The notes beneath the pieces are model-generated. The model ran no database searches. It was not told where the DNA came from and saw only the letters and a list, made by a program, of their open reading frames with translations. DNA of 8,404 nucleotides from assembly GCA_020829485.1 (NCBI GenBank), contig JAIVFU010000215.1:1-8404 (forward strand), given 5' to 3'. Within the stretch, counting starts at the first letter, position 1. Every line of letters begins with the position of its first letter. The DNA comes from Nostoc sp. CHAB 5834. Its GTDB lineage: Bacteria > Cyanobacteriota > Cyanobacteriia > Cyanobacteriales > Nostocaceae. The position numbers and the translations under genes were made by a program. Shown piece after piece: positions 1 through 6,430 of this stretch.

Positions 1-108
1 CCTAAATTATCTGAGGGATTTTTTCAACTTCAAATGCTCGTCAACAACCTAACTCGTTCGATTTTTCAAAACGGCAATATTCCTTATTTCTACTTTTCCT
101 CTGCTTAG
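1..108 (+). CDS. Possible C-terminal tail of a gene entering from the left
   Basis: Frame 1 is open from the first base to a TAG at 106-108, giving 35 residues that end in ...NIPYFYFSSA. The composition is protein-like (a mixed hydrophobic/polar stretch, 'GFFQLQMLVNNL') and there is no stop upstream in the window, so this may be the end of a gene whose body lies outside. A short open frame of this length can easily occur by chance and I do not recognise the peptide. A 6-bp-stem hairpin follows 12 bases after the stop, which weakly supports a real gene end. Confidence 0.3.
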   Translation, partial: PKLSEGFFQLQMLVNNLTRSIFQNGNIPYFYFSSA

Positions 109-120
109 AGTGACAAAAGA

Positions 121-136
121 GGGTTAAGGATAACCC
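121..136. repeat. Perfect short hairpin GGGTTA-AGGA-TAACCC
   Basis: Six base pairs of perfect stem (121-126 with 131-136) enclose a four-base loop. It lies just after the TAG at 106-108. No T-run follows on the plus strand, so it is not a classical intrinsic terminator, though it could help end transcription of the gene entering from the left. It may also be a chance inverted repeat. Confidence 0.35.
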
Positions 137-210
137 CGATCTGAGAGGAAAGGGCGGGTGTTGGGGGATTGTCAGCGCAGTAAACGAGTTCAGTTGCACT
201 GTCAAAACCT

Positions 211-247
211 GGGATGGGGAGTACACCGTTGGTTTGCAGCACCTGAA
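211..247 (+). repeat. 37-bp imperfect direct repeat, copy A
   Basis: This stretch matches 3095-3131 at 32 of 37 positions without gaps. In the frame of the 234-461 ORF it reads WDGEYTVGLQHLK. The other copy, in the matching frame, reads WDCEYTIGLQHLN. Two of the five differences are third-position synonymous changes and one gives V to I. That pattern suggests both copies descend from the same coding sequence and are not a purely structural repeat. The gene family is not recognised. Confidence 0.6.
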
Positions 248-461
248 GTCTTACAATTACTTGCCTGCCGAGTGTGAGCAGATGCAGTTGGTGTGCGATG
301 CCTGCGGCGGGCTACGCCTACGCATTACACGAGTGTATTCGGGCGCGTTAGAGGAGTCAGTGCAGAACTTTTTGGAGTCGCTGGGGAAGTTGAACCGTTC
401 TTATTTAACTGCTTTGGAAGAAAAACTGGTGAAGGTTCTGGAGTCGGAAATTAGAGACTAA
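234..461 (+). CDS. Unrecognised 75-residue frame, probable gene remnant
   Basis: I do not recognise this protein. The frame is open from 114 to the TAA at 459-461, but the only plausible start codon is a TTG at 234 with no convincing ribosome binding site. The conserved-looking peptide WDGEYTVGLQHLK begins upstream of that TTG, so the original gene probably started earlier. Residues 21-30 (CDACGGLRLR) are encoded by an interspersed palindromic repeat sitting in frame. The rest (from about residue 33) reads like a genuine helical C-terminus, with leucines and charged residues alternating up to ...VLESEIRD. Part of the sequence is echoed at 3095-3131. Most likely this is the 3' remnant of a larger gene invaded by a repeat. 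A short expressed protein is possible but less likely. Confidence 0.35.
   Translation: MQHLKSYNYLPAECEQMQLVCDACGGLRLRITRVYSGALEESVQNFLESLGKLNRSYLTALEEKLVKVLESEIRD
295..323. repeat. Nostoc-type interspersed palindromic repeat
   Basis: The 29-base stretch contains the core TGCGGCGGGCTACGCCTACG and is the kind of short dispersed GC-rich palindrome I associate with Nostoc/Anabaena genomes. It can fold with TGCG (303-306) pairing with CGCA (321-324) and an inner GGC-TAC-GCC hairpin (310-318). It is clearly richer in GC than its surroundings. It lies in frame within the 234-461 reading frame and contributes the peptide CDACGGLRLR. The family assignment is from memory. Confidence 0.7.
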
Positions 462-503
462 TGCAACAAAAAACAATGTAACAGTGCTGTAAATAACTTA
501 AGA

Positions 504-1134
504 TTATATAATAATTCGACCCAAATACTTGAGTATTCTTAAAACTCCAGATAAATTGTTAAGATATTGCGATCGGGTTGCAAAGAGATCGGAAATACCA
601 TATTGTTTACCCAAGGTTTTGACAAATAAATAGCTGCTACCATTGGCAATCATGCCATACAGAGGTTGTTCTGGGTTGGGATGAATCGCCATGTAAGCTA
701 ATGTCTGGGGAATTGCTAATTCTAAATCAAAAGTTGTCTTTTTTGACTCAATTAGCACAATCCATAATTTACCTTGCAGAACTAAAACATCAATTCTGCC
801 CCGTAAAATCTCATCATTATCTCCTTGTGCAACAATATCAACGGATACCTCGGTTTTAAATCTGTAAGGTGCTTGATAGAAGCCTGCAAGTTCAAGTAAT
901 GGTGACAGCACGACCATTTTGACAGTTTCTTCTAAAAGACTTCCATCTGAGATTTGGTAGAGATAGTTTTGTCGAACTTGTTCTAATAAAAGTCTGCTCT
1001 GCTTCACTTAATGCTGGTAAATCTGCCATCCATTCGGTAAAAAATTGACTATCACCACTTAGGGTTAACCCCAGTTTTTCCTCGACTTGGCGAAGGGTAG
1101 TAATTTTTTCTGCGATGGCTATGCTTATGGTCAT
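504..1134 (-). pseudogene. Frameshifted PD-(D/E)XK nuclease-like protein (type I restriction R N-terminal type)
   Basis: Two overlapping minus-strand frames form one protein. The N-terminus comes from 1134 down to about 991 (MTISIAIAEKITTL... to ...ALSEAEQT). The rest comes from the other frame (LLEQVRQNYLYQ...) down to the TAA at 504-506. Removing one base from the A4 run at 988-991 (plus strand) joins them into exactly 209 codons plus stop, a usual size for the short cyanobacterial proteins labelled 'restriction endonuclease subunit R'. In the joined protein the nuclease-fold signature is present: an acidic pair in LLEETVK (about 68-69), D115 in GRIDVLV, then E129 and K131 in the ESKK strand (D-x13-E-x-K). 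Such proteins resemble the HsdR N-terminal nuclease domain but lack the helicase, and their biological role is not established. The break may be genuine decay or a sequencing error. An internal GTG at 1007 could give a 167-residue product lacking the first quarter but keeping the catalytic residues. Confidence 0.8.
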
Positions 1135-1141
1135 AATTAAA

Positions 1142-1171
1142 TTTACACTACTTGCCTAATATCAGGATAAT
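1142..1171 (+). promoter_or_regulatory. Candidate sigma70-type promoter for the 1216 gene
   Basis: TTTACA at 1142-1147 (5 of 6 to TTGACA) and GATAAT at 1166-1171 (5 of 6 to TATAAT) are separated by 18 bases. Transcription would start near 1178. That lies downstream of the TTG at 1171 and upstream of the ATG at 1216, which supports the ATG as the real start. The site sits in the divergent intergenic region, immediately upstream of the minus-strand nuclease-like gene as well. This is a prediction by eye. Confidence 0.45.
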
Positions 1172-1215
1172 TGAATTTAACCTATAACAGTTACTACAAA
1201 AGAGGGCTTACCAAG

Positions 1216-3075
1216 ATGCCAAAAAAGAATCAAATCTTTTATAAGGATAACGTCAAAGTACAAAGTTCTCTTGGTTCGCGTATTTTGCAAGGACTAACCG
1301 AAGCTGAAATTTCCCAACTACTCGATAGTTTATTTGCTGTTTTATCTGATGAACAGCGCCAAACGGCTTTTGCTCAACTTGAAGCAGATACCCACACAAC
1401 TTTGATTCAAATAATCGCTCCATCCCAAACAGATGAACAGGCAAAAACAACCAAAAGACAAGCAACTTCTTTAGCGAAATTAGCTCAAACGTGGTCGGAG
1501 TTATGGCGAGAATGGAATGAAATTATTACCGAAGCGTCCCAGTCAGAGGGGAAATACATAGTCCAAGAGGAAAGCTGGGAAGAACCCTATTTTGATGATT
1601 GTGCTTTGGTTGAAGATTTAGAAGCAGTTGCACAAAAGATGAAACCACTGCTGGAAACGGCTTTTACAAATAGTTTTAGTTACGCTCATGGCTTTGCTGC
1701 CAATCTATTAGAAGCAGAAAGCGAAATCTCCGACGGGATAGCCGACTGGATGGAAATTCGTGATGGGATTAATTTGCAACCAACCATAACCCATTGCTTG
1801 TTGAAATGGGAATGGTTGGGAGTACAAAAACAAGGGCAAGATGCTTTCAAATTGGCTAAACAAATAAGAGAGTGGTCAGAAAAACTTTTCCATATTAGTT
1901 TAGATGATGATGCTGTTATCGATTTCTTTTCAGATGTACCCGACGAGCAAAAGAAATTGGTTTTAGCTGGGATGACTGCCGAACGAGATAGTTCCCTGTG
2001 GAAATATGACCTAGAGAATACTTTTTCTTATTGGCATATAGTTTACATGGAATTGATGCAGCAATTTGCAACCCCAGAGATATATTTGAACAATCTCCGG
2101 GCTACTATTTCCCAGGAATGGCAAAATGGTTTACCTGTAATTGAGGATTTGTTGGCTAAACAAGAATATAGAGAAAGTCTTACAGTGATTCAAGAGACTT
2201 TGGATGCGTTATTAAAAAACAAACCTGACTTGAATCCCTGGACACCAGAAAACTCGCTGCTATTTGTTGCTGTGGGTGGATTTTCTTACGCTCCTGGGAA
2301 TTGGGAAAAGGAAAAAACTTTACTTCGCTATTATCAGCAAGCTGTTCGAGAGTTGGGAGAAATCGAACGGGTGAATGCATTGGAAATTCAGTATATTACT
2401 TTTGAATTTTGTTATGACTGGTCGAGTATGTTCAAAGCTTTTGCTGAGATACCAGTTAATAAAGAGACTCAGCAAGCCTTGTTTACATCTTGGCGTGAAT
2501 CGATAATAAAACGTGGTACACCATACAGATATTTAGGTTTATATACAAATCCAAAACCCGTAGATACTTGGTGGTTGCATTGGTTGCTCGATAGTATTAC
2601 AACTGAGGAAAAAGGACATACTTGGTTTAAGCAACAAATTATTGAGTGGTTAGAGAATTTACCTGGAGAACAGGGACAACTGGGTGGGGAATATAGTGTT
2701 TTGCATTTGTTAACAAAAGATTTGACCGAGATAAAGTATCAGGGAAAATCCCCCTACCCGAAGTTTTATGAGGTTGTGATTCTGCCAAACCAACTATCGA
2801 CACGAGATGATATTTCGAGGAAAACATATCTCCAAGAATATGCACCCCCTGATTTGTGGGAAAGAGTGATGGCTTATTGGCAAGCAAACTTACACAACTT
2901 TGTACCCAGACCGGACTCGTCTCAAAGCTCGGATTATACGAAAAATGCACAATGGATGTCTGCCTTGAAGGAGTTATCACCGCAGAATTATGATAGTTTG
3001 TTGTCCCAATGGAAAGTCCAGCATAAGCGACGACCTAATTTGTGGAAAGCGATGAGAAATTTGGGATTGGATTGA
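1216..3075 (+). CDS. Large unrecognised, probably all-helical protein (619 aa)
   Basis: I do not recognise a named family. The start is placed at the ATG at 1216 (MPKKNQIFYKD...), with AGAGGG nine bases upstream and a promoter candidate just before. A TTG at 1171 would add 15 residues but precedes the predicted transcript start. The protein is soluble, with no signal peptide or membrane segment. It is rich in W, E, L and Q and appears as successive amphipathic helices throughout, suggesting a helical-repeat or scaffold fold. Landmarks counted from the ATG are VQEESWEEPYFDD near residue 116 and a basic C-terminus (about 600-619) with KVQHKRRPNLWKAMR. From memory, the WEEPYFDD stretch and the basic C-terminus recall regions following the zinc finger in some bacterial SWIM-type proteins, but no SWIM Cys/His motif is present here. 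It is transcribed away from the broken nuclease-like gene and followed by ybaK after 83 bases. Real gene: high confidence; function: unknown. Confidence 0.85.
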   Translation: MPKKNQIFYKDNVKVQSSLGSRILQGLTEAEISQLLDSLFAVLSDEQRQTAFAQLEADTHTTLIQIIAPSQTDEQAKTTKRQATSLAKLAQTWSELWREWNEIITEASQSEGKYIVQEESWEEPYFDDCALVEDLEAVAQKMKPLLETAFTNSFSYAHGFAANLLEAESEISDGIADWMEIRDGINLQPTITHCLLKWEWLGVQKQGQDAFKLAKQIREWSEKLFHISLDDDAVIDFFSDVPDEQKKLVLAGMTAERDSSLWKYDLENTFSYWHIVYMELMQQFATPEIYLNNLRATISQEWQNGLPVIEDLLAKQEYRESLTVIQETLDALLKNKPDLNPWTPENSLLFVAVGGFSYAPGNWEKEKTLLRYYQQAVRELGEIERVNALEIQYITFEFCYDWSSMFKAFAEIPVNKETQQALFTSWRESIIKRGTPYRYLGLYTNPKPVDTWWLHWLLDSITTEEKGHTWFKQQIIEWLENLPGEQGQLGGEYSVLHLLTKDLTEIKYQGKSPYPKFYEVVILPNQLSTRDDISRKTYLQEYAPPDLWERVMAYWQANLHNFVPRPDSSQSSDYTKNAQWMSALKELSPQNYDSLLSQWKVQHKRRPNLWKAMRNLGLD

Positions 3076-3094
3076 TGTAATACTTTCTGTATAT

Positions 3095-3131
3095 GGGATT
3101 GCGAGTACACCATTGGGTTGCAACACCTGAA
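3095..3131 (+). repeat. 37-bp imperfect direct repeat, copy B
   Basis: This is the second copy of the repeat at 211-247 (32 of 37 identical). It lies in the gap between the large unknown gene and ybaK. In the plus-strand frame shared with the stop of the 1216-3075 gene it reads WDCEYTIGLQHLN. That frame then runs to a TGA at 3160-3162, overlapping the ybaK ATG. Similarity to copy A stops abruptly after 3131. It could be a decayed duplicate of the same gene fragment, or a leader-like element ahead of ybaK. Confidence 0.55.
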
Positions 3132-3158
3132 CAGCAATGATATCTTTTGTGGACTTAA

Positions 3159-3626
3159 ATGAAAACCAATGCTGCTCGACTACTGGATAAACTAGGTATT
3201 GCATACCAAATCCTCAGCTATGAAGTAGATCCTACCGATCTGGCTGCTGAAAGTACAGCCCAGAAAGTGGGACTTCCCGCAGAGCAAGTTTTTAAGACTC
3301 TAGTAGTCAGAGGTGACACAACAGGTATCTGTTTTGCTGTTGTACCGGGAAATACTCAGTTAGATTTAAAAGCTTTGGCACGAATTTCAGGAAACCGGAA
3401 GGTTGAGACAGTTGCCCTCAAGGAAGTACAGCCACTAACAGGATACATCCGTGGGGGTGTGACAGCTTTAGCGAGTAAAAAAGACTATCCGGTTTATCTT
3501 GATGAAACAGCAACCCTATTCGAGCAGATCACTGTTTCTGGTGGAATGCGAGGAATGCTGCTTCTCCTATCGCCAGATGATTATTTACGTGCCGTTAATG
3601 GCACTTTGGGAGTAATTGTACAGTGA
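3159..3626 (+). CDS. ybaK: Cys-tRNA(Pro) deacylase YbaK
   Basis: This is a trans-editing enzyme of the YbaK/EbsC family. It hydrolyses cysteine mischarged onto tRNA(Pro) by prolyl-tRNA synthetase and acts in the cytosol with the synthetase-tRNA complex. The 155-residue length matches the family (E. coli YbaK is 159). The single domain is intact: VFKTLVV carries Lys46, the conserved catalytic-site lysine at the same position as in characterised YbaK proteins. The LDLKALARISG segment (68-78) and the glycine-rich GYIRGGVTAL loop (95-104) are both present. The ATG at 3159 fits family N-termini (MKTNAARLLDKLGI), although the Shine-Dalgarno is weak (GGA at 3151-3153). It stands between unrelated accessory genes, so it may be monocistronic. 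ProXp-type relatives share the fold, but the YbaK assignment is well supported. Confidence 0.93.
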   Translation: MKTNAARLLDKLGIAYQILSYEVDPTDLAAESTAQKVGLPAEQVFKTLVVRGDTTGICFAVVPGNTQLDLKALARISGNRKVETVALKEVQPLTGYIRGGVTALASKKDYPVYLDETATLFEQITVSGGMRGMLLLLSPDDYLRAVNGTLGVIVQ

Positions 3627-3644
3627 ACCAGTTCTCACCAAGCA

Positions 3645-3654
3645 TACTTAAGTA
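3645..3654. promoter_or_regulatory. Palindrome TACTTAAGTA, possible operator upstream of the XRE gene
   Basis: A perfect 10-bp palindrome lies in the 169-base gap before the XRE regulator. A one-mismatch copy, TACTCAAGTA, is at 3771-3780, directly before the regulator's candidate starts. Small XRE regulators commonly bind short inverted repeats near their own promoters, so these two sites could be autoregulatory. The sequence is AT-rich, a chance occurrence is quite possible, and no convincing -35/-10 pair was found between them. Confidence 0.2.
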
Positions 3655-3795
3655 CAGGTTGCGTTTATTACATAGAGATATTAAAGCTACAGTAAATAAA
3701 TAACAGTATATTAGCGGGTTACAACCCAGTACTAGGCTAACTACGATATAGCAAATTACACATTATTTGCTACTCAAGTAGTGGGTTTTGAGCTA

Positions 3796-4044
3796 ATGAC
3801 TATCAAAAAGCCTTTGGTAATCGAACAACCAAAACTGGGACAGCTTATCCATGAACTTCGCACTGTAGTTGGTTTAACCCAAGAACAGTTTGCGGCACAT
3901 TTGGGTGTTACTTATTCCACAGTTAATCGTTGGGAAAATAAACGCTCTAAGTTATCACCGATGGCTATGCAGAGGATTGAAAAACTTCTACAAGAGATGG
4001 GTGATCAAGGGCAGAAACTGTTAGCGAAGTATCAGTCAAATTAG
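3796..4044 (+). CDS. Small XRE-family helix-turn-helix regulator
   Basis: This is a DNA-binding protein of 82 residues from the ATG at 3796 (MTIKKPLVIEQPK...). A GTG at 3781 would add five residues, and neither start has a strong ribosome binding site. The HTH_3-type domain occupies about residues 11-67: LGQLIHELRTVVGLTQEQFAAHLGV, then TYSTVNRWENKRSKLSP with the typical recognition-helix 'NRWEN' signature, then a helix MAMQRIEKLLQEM. No effector domain is present, so it is a minimal regulator like those found next to restriction-modification genes. It lies 129 bases upstream of the DNA methylase on the same strand, which suggests it controls that gene. This link is inferred from position only. 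Confidence 0.88.
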   Translation: MTIKKPLVIEQPKLGQLIHELRTVVGLTQEQFAAHLGVTYSTVNRWENKRSKLSPMAMQRIEKLLQEMGDQGQKLLAKYQSN

Positions 4045-4173
4045 TTCTGAGGAAAAAGTAGATTACCTCACTTCTTGAGAGCAGTACTTAATCAAATTTG
4101 ATATAGCGATTGCATTCTTTTAAAGCGCGATCACAGTTTTACCGTGCTGTTTTGAACTTAGTAAGGAAAATAA

Positions 4174-6309
4174 ATGACTTTCACCAAAGAGCAGTTACAG
4201 GCTGTAATGATTGGTACAGATTTAAATGATCGTGTAGAGGCACTGCGGCAGCTGTTAGGATATCCAGTGAAAGAACATGATCCTCAAGGTTCTCGTTTTT
4301 GGTACTTACGCCCTGGTGTCGATGAATTAGAAGCTGAGGAAACTTGTCCAATTGCTGTTGGCTTCTATGAGGAACTCTCAGGAGTTACAGATCAGGAAAT
4401 TAAAAGATTTTTGACCTCTAAAGAACAGCAACAAGAAATTTACGGGCATTACACAAACCGAGTTGCTGAACAGCAACCTGTAATGTATTTACTTCTACCT
4501 ACTAAAGAAGCTACAGGTCGAGTGCCGTTAGTGCTGCCAAGTGAAGGTGGATTACGTCAACGGCAAATCCAGACTTTTGATTGGAATGAACCGCAACTAA
4601 TAGCACGGTTAAACCGTTTAAAACAAGGGGAGCTGCCGATTGCTGCTAAGGGGCTAAGTTCGGTTCCCTTGGTGGAGTGGGTTTTCTATGAACCGATTAA
4701 GACGGCGAAGGAACTAGCGCAGTTGTTGGCTGAAGCTGCCCGTCGAATTGAGCAGGTCATTCCCCAAGTCTATGAGAAAGAAAAAGCTGATGGGTATTTA
4801 CACAACCTATTGAAGAGTTTTCAACGGGAGCTACTGCCCACACTGCAATTGACTTCAGAGAATGAGAAGGATTACAGTTTTGCAGATATCTACGCCCAAA
4901 CCATTGCTTATGCACTGTTTACAGCAAAGGTCTTCAGCCATGTAAAAGATAAGCGGGAGGGACGCGAGAAAGAAACGCATTTTGACCGTGAATCTGCATG
5001 GCAACAATTACCAGAAACTAACCCGTTTCTTCGTAAGCTGTTTCAGGATGTATCAGAGCGTCAACCAGAAGAATTGGGGGATGAGTTAATAGGTGCGATT
5101 GCAGATATTTTTGGCATTCTCCGCGCTACCAAGATGGATGCAATTCTCTCGGACTTCCAGTTGAAGATGAACCGAGAAGATATTGTAATACGGTTCTATG
5201 AGGATTTTTTAGCAGCCTATAAGCCACAGATGCGAGAACGTCGGGGTGTTTATTACACACCTGAGCCTGTTGTTTCTTACATGGTGCGTTCTGTAGATAT
5301 TTTAGTAAAGGAGAAGTTTAATAAGCCCTTGGGTTTGGCTGATCCAGAGGTGATGATTCTTGACCCTGCTTGTGGTACTGGCACGTTTTTATTATGGATT
5401 TGTCAGTTAATTTATCAACGTTTTCAAGAGTCACCAAATGCACTGACAGAAGGGTTAATAGATAAGTCTTGGACTGGTTATGTAAAAGAGCGTTTGTTGC
5501 CAAGGATTTTTGGTTTTGAGTTGTTAATGGCTCCTTATGCGATAGCGCATCTCAAAGTTGGATTATTTTTGGAGGAAACGGGGTATCAGTTTGATAGTGG
5601 TAAAAGATTGGAAGTTTATCTGACTAACACTTTAGAAGATACTGTTAGTAAAGCCGAAACTTTATTTGAGGAATTTATTGCTGAAGAGGCAGAGCAAGCG
5701 ATAAGAGTTAAAACAGATAAAAAAGTGATGGTAGTAATTGGGAATCCCCCATACTCCAGTCAATCTCAAAATTTGAGCGTTAATGCAAAAAAGTGGGTAG
5801 ATACGTATCGACTAGTTGATGGTATAGCAATTAAAGAGAGAGGAGCTTTACAGTTTGAAAAAAATATTCAAGATGATTATGTGAAGTTTTTTAGATTCGC
5901 ACAATCACGAATTGATAAGACTGGTTACGGAATCCTGGCTTTTATTTCTAATCATAGTTATCTGGATAGCCCTACTTTCCGAGGAATGAGACAAAGCTTA
6001 ATAAGCACATTCGACGATATTTATGTCTTAGACCTTCACGGAAGTATTAAGAAAAAAGAATGTTGCCCCGATGGTTCAAAAGATGAAAATATATTTGATA
6101 TTCAGCAAGGTGTTTGTATTAGTCTTTTAGTTAAGCAAGATGCTTGTTTAAGCATAAAAAGTAGTAACTATAAAAGTTTTAAACATCAAAGTCAGCAACA
6201 TGAAAACGATCGCGGACGTAGCGCCGATGACATGGTGGCAGAAGTTCAGGGCTTGGATCATCGCGTTCGAGTCAGCGATGGATTTCAGAGAGACGGACAT
6301 TCTGAGTGA
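4174..6309 (+). CDS. N6-adenine DNA methyltransferase, type ISP/Eco57I-like, 3'-truncated
   Basis: This protein would transfer a methyl group from S-adenosylmethionine to adenine in a specific DNA sequence. The ATG at 4174 has AAGGA six bases upstream. Residues 1 to about 300 form an N-terminal region without recognisable nuclease or helicase motifs. The methylase core follows: RRGVYYTPEPVVSY (356-369, motif X-like), DPACGTGTF (397-405, the SAM-binding motif I) and NPPY (524-527, the catalytic motif IV). Family-like sequence continues through GYGILAFISNHSYLDSPTFR and IFDIQQGVCISLLVKQ to about residue 655. After that the reading frame passes out of frame into an unrelated gene (from 6200) and ends in a meaningless tail of about 40 residues. 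Relatives are typically near 1000 residues and carry a C-terminal specificity domain, which is absent here. The catalytic site may fold, but target recognition should be lost, so treat it as a probable pseudogene. Confidence 0.88.
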   Translation: MTFTKEQLQAVMIGTDLNDRVEALRQLLGYPVKEHDPQGSRFWYLRPGVDELEAEETCPIAVGFYEELSGVTDQEIKRFLTSKEQQQEIYGHYTNRVAEQQPVMYLLLPTKEATGRVPLVLPSEGGLRQRQIQTFDWNEPQLIARLNRLKQGELPIAAKGLSSVPLVEWVFYEPIKTAKELAQLLAEAARRIEQVIPQVYEKEKADGYLHNLLKSFQRELLPTLQLTSENEKDYSFADIYAQTIAYALFTAKVFSHVKDKREGREKETHFDRESAWQQLPETNPFLRKLFQDVSERQPEELGDELIGAIADIFGILRATKMDAILSDFQLKMNREDIVIRFYEDFLAAYKPQMRERRGVYYTPEPVVSYMVRSVDILVKEKFNKPLGLADPEVMILDPACGTGTFLLWICQLIYQRFQESPNALTEGLIDKSWTGYVKERLLPRIFGFELLMAPYAIAHLKVGLFLEETGYQFDSGKRLEVYLTNTLEDTVSKAETLFEEFIAEEAEQAIRVKTDKKVMVVIGNPPYSSQSQNLSVNAKKWVDTYRLVDGIAIKERGALQFEKNIQDDYVKFFRFAQSRIDKTGYGILAFISNHSYLDSPTFRGMRQSLISTFDDIYVLDLHGSIKKKECCPDGSKDENIFDIQQGVCISLLVKQDACLSIKSSNYKSFKHQSQQHENDRGRSADDMVAEVQGLDHRVRVSDGFQRDGHSE
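6137..6199. other. Recombination or deletion junction inside the methylase gene
   Basis: Methylase-like protein sequence fades after ...ISLLVKQ (to about 6143), and an unrelated gene starts at 6200 in another frame. The breakpoint must lie in this interval. The segment is AT-rich and includes a small inverted repeat (AAGCA-AGA-TGCTT, 6133-6145), but no insertion-sequence ends or target duplication were found. Sequence to the right also looks more GC-rich by eye. The cause could be a deletion, illegitimate recombination or an assembly join. Confidence 0.6.
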
Positions 6310-6430
6310 TCGTATCGAAAGTCTCGAACGACGAATTGCCGATCTCGAAGCGCAATTTCACGATTCAAACGATTGCATTTCCAGCTCCATCAACCCAATC
6401 ATCGAAAGTGAGGCACATGAAACTTTATAG
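6200..6430 (+). CDS. Small hypothetical protein with C-terminal coiled coil (76 aa)
   Basis: I do not recognise a named family. It begins MKTIADVAPMTWWQKFRAWIIAF, an amphipathic tryptophan-rich helix that could bind a membrane surface or a partner. Residues about 30-53 then show heptad-like spacing (DILSDRIESLERRIADLEAQF), typical of a short coiled coil and oligomerisation. The last 20 residues look unstructured. The Shine-Dalgarno is weak. Its end (TAG at 6428-6430) overlaps the glutathione S-transferase start by 14 bases, indicating translational coupling. The gene sits directly at the junction with the truncated methylase, so its native promoter may have been lost. The out-of-frame methylase tail crosses it until 6309. 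It is probably a real gene because the composition is protein-like only in this frame. Confidence 0.6.
   Translation: MKTIADVAPMTWWQKFRAWIIAFESAMDFRETDILSDRIESLERRIADLEAQFHDSNDCISSSINPIIESEAHETL

Noticed and set aside
41..226. Minus-strand frame of 61 residues
   Set aside because: Its composition is not protein-like, it has no ribosome binding site, and it overlaps better-supported plus-strand features.
1171..1215. TTG start at 1171 adding 15 residues to the large unknown protein
   Set aside because: It overlaps the predicted -10 box and lies upstream of the likely transcription start. The ATG at 1216 has an AGAGGG ribosome binding site.
2639..3204. Minus-strand frames opposite the end of the large unknown gene
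   Set aside because: They are shadows of the strongly coding plus-strand frame and of ybaK, with no family resemblance.
3716..3727. Inverted repeat GGGTT-AC-AACCC as a ybaK terminator
   Set aside because: The loop is too small, there is no T-run, and it lies about 90 bases after the ybaK stop.
4098..4126. Promoter for the methylase (TTGATA, 17 bases, TAAAGC)
   Set aside because: The -35 element is reasonable but the -10 matches only three of six positions, which is too weak to annotate.
6306..6416. N-terminal extension of the glutathione S-transferase
   Set aside because: The extra residues overlap the 76-residue gene in another frame and precede the canonical GST fold start MKLYSVPISP.
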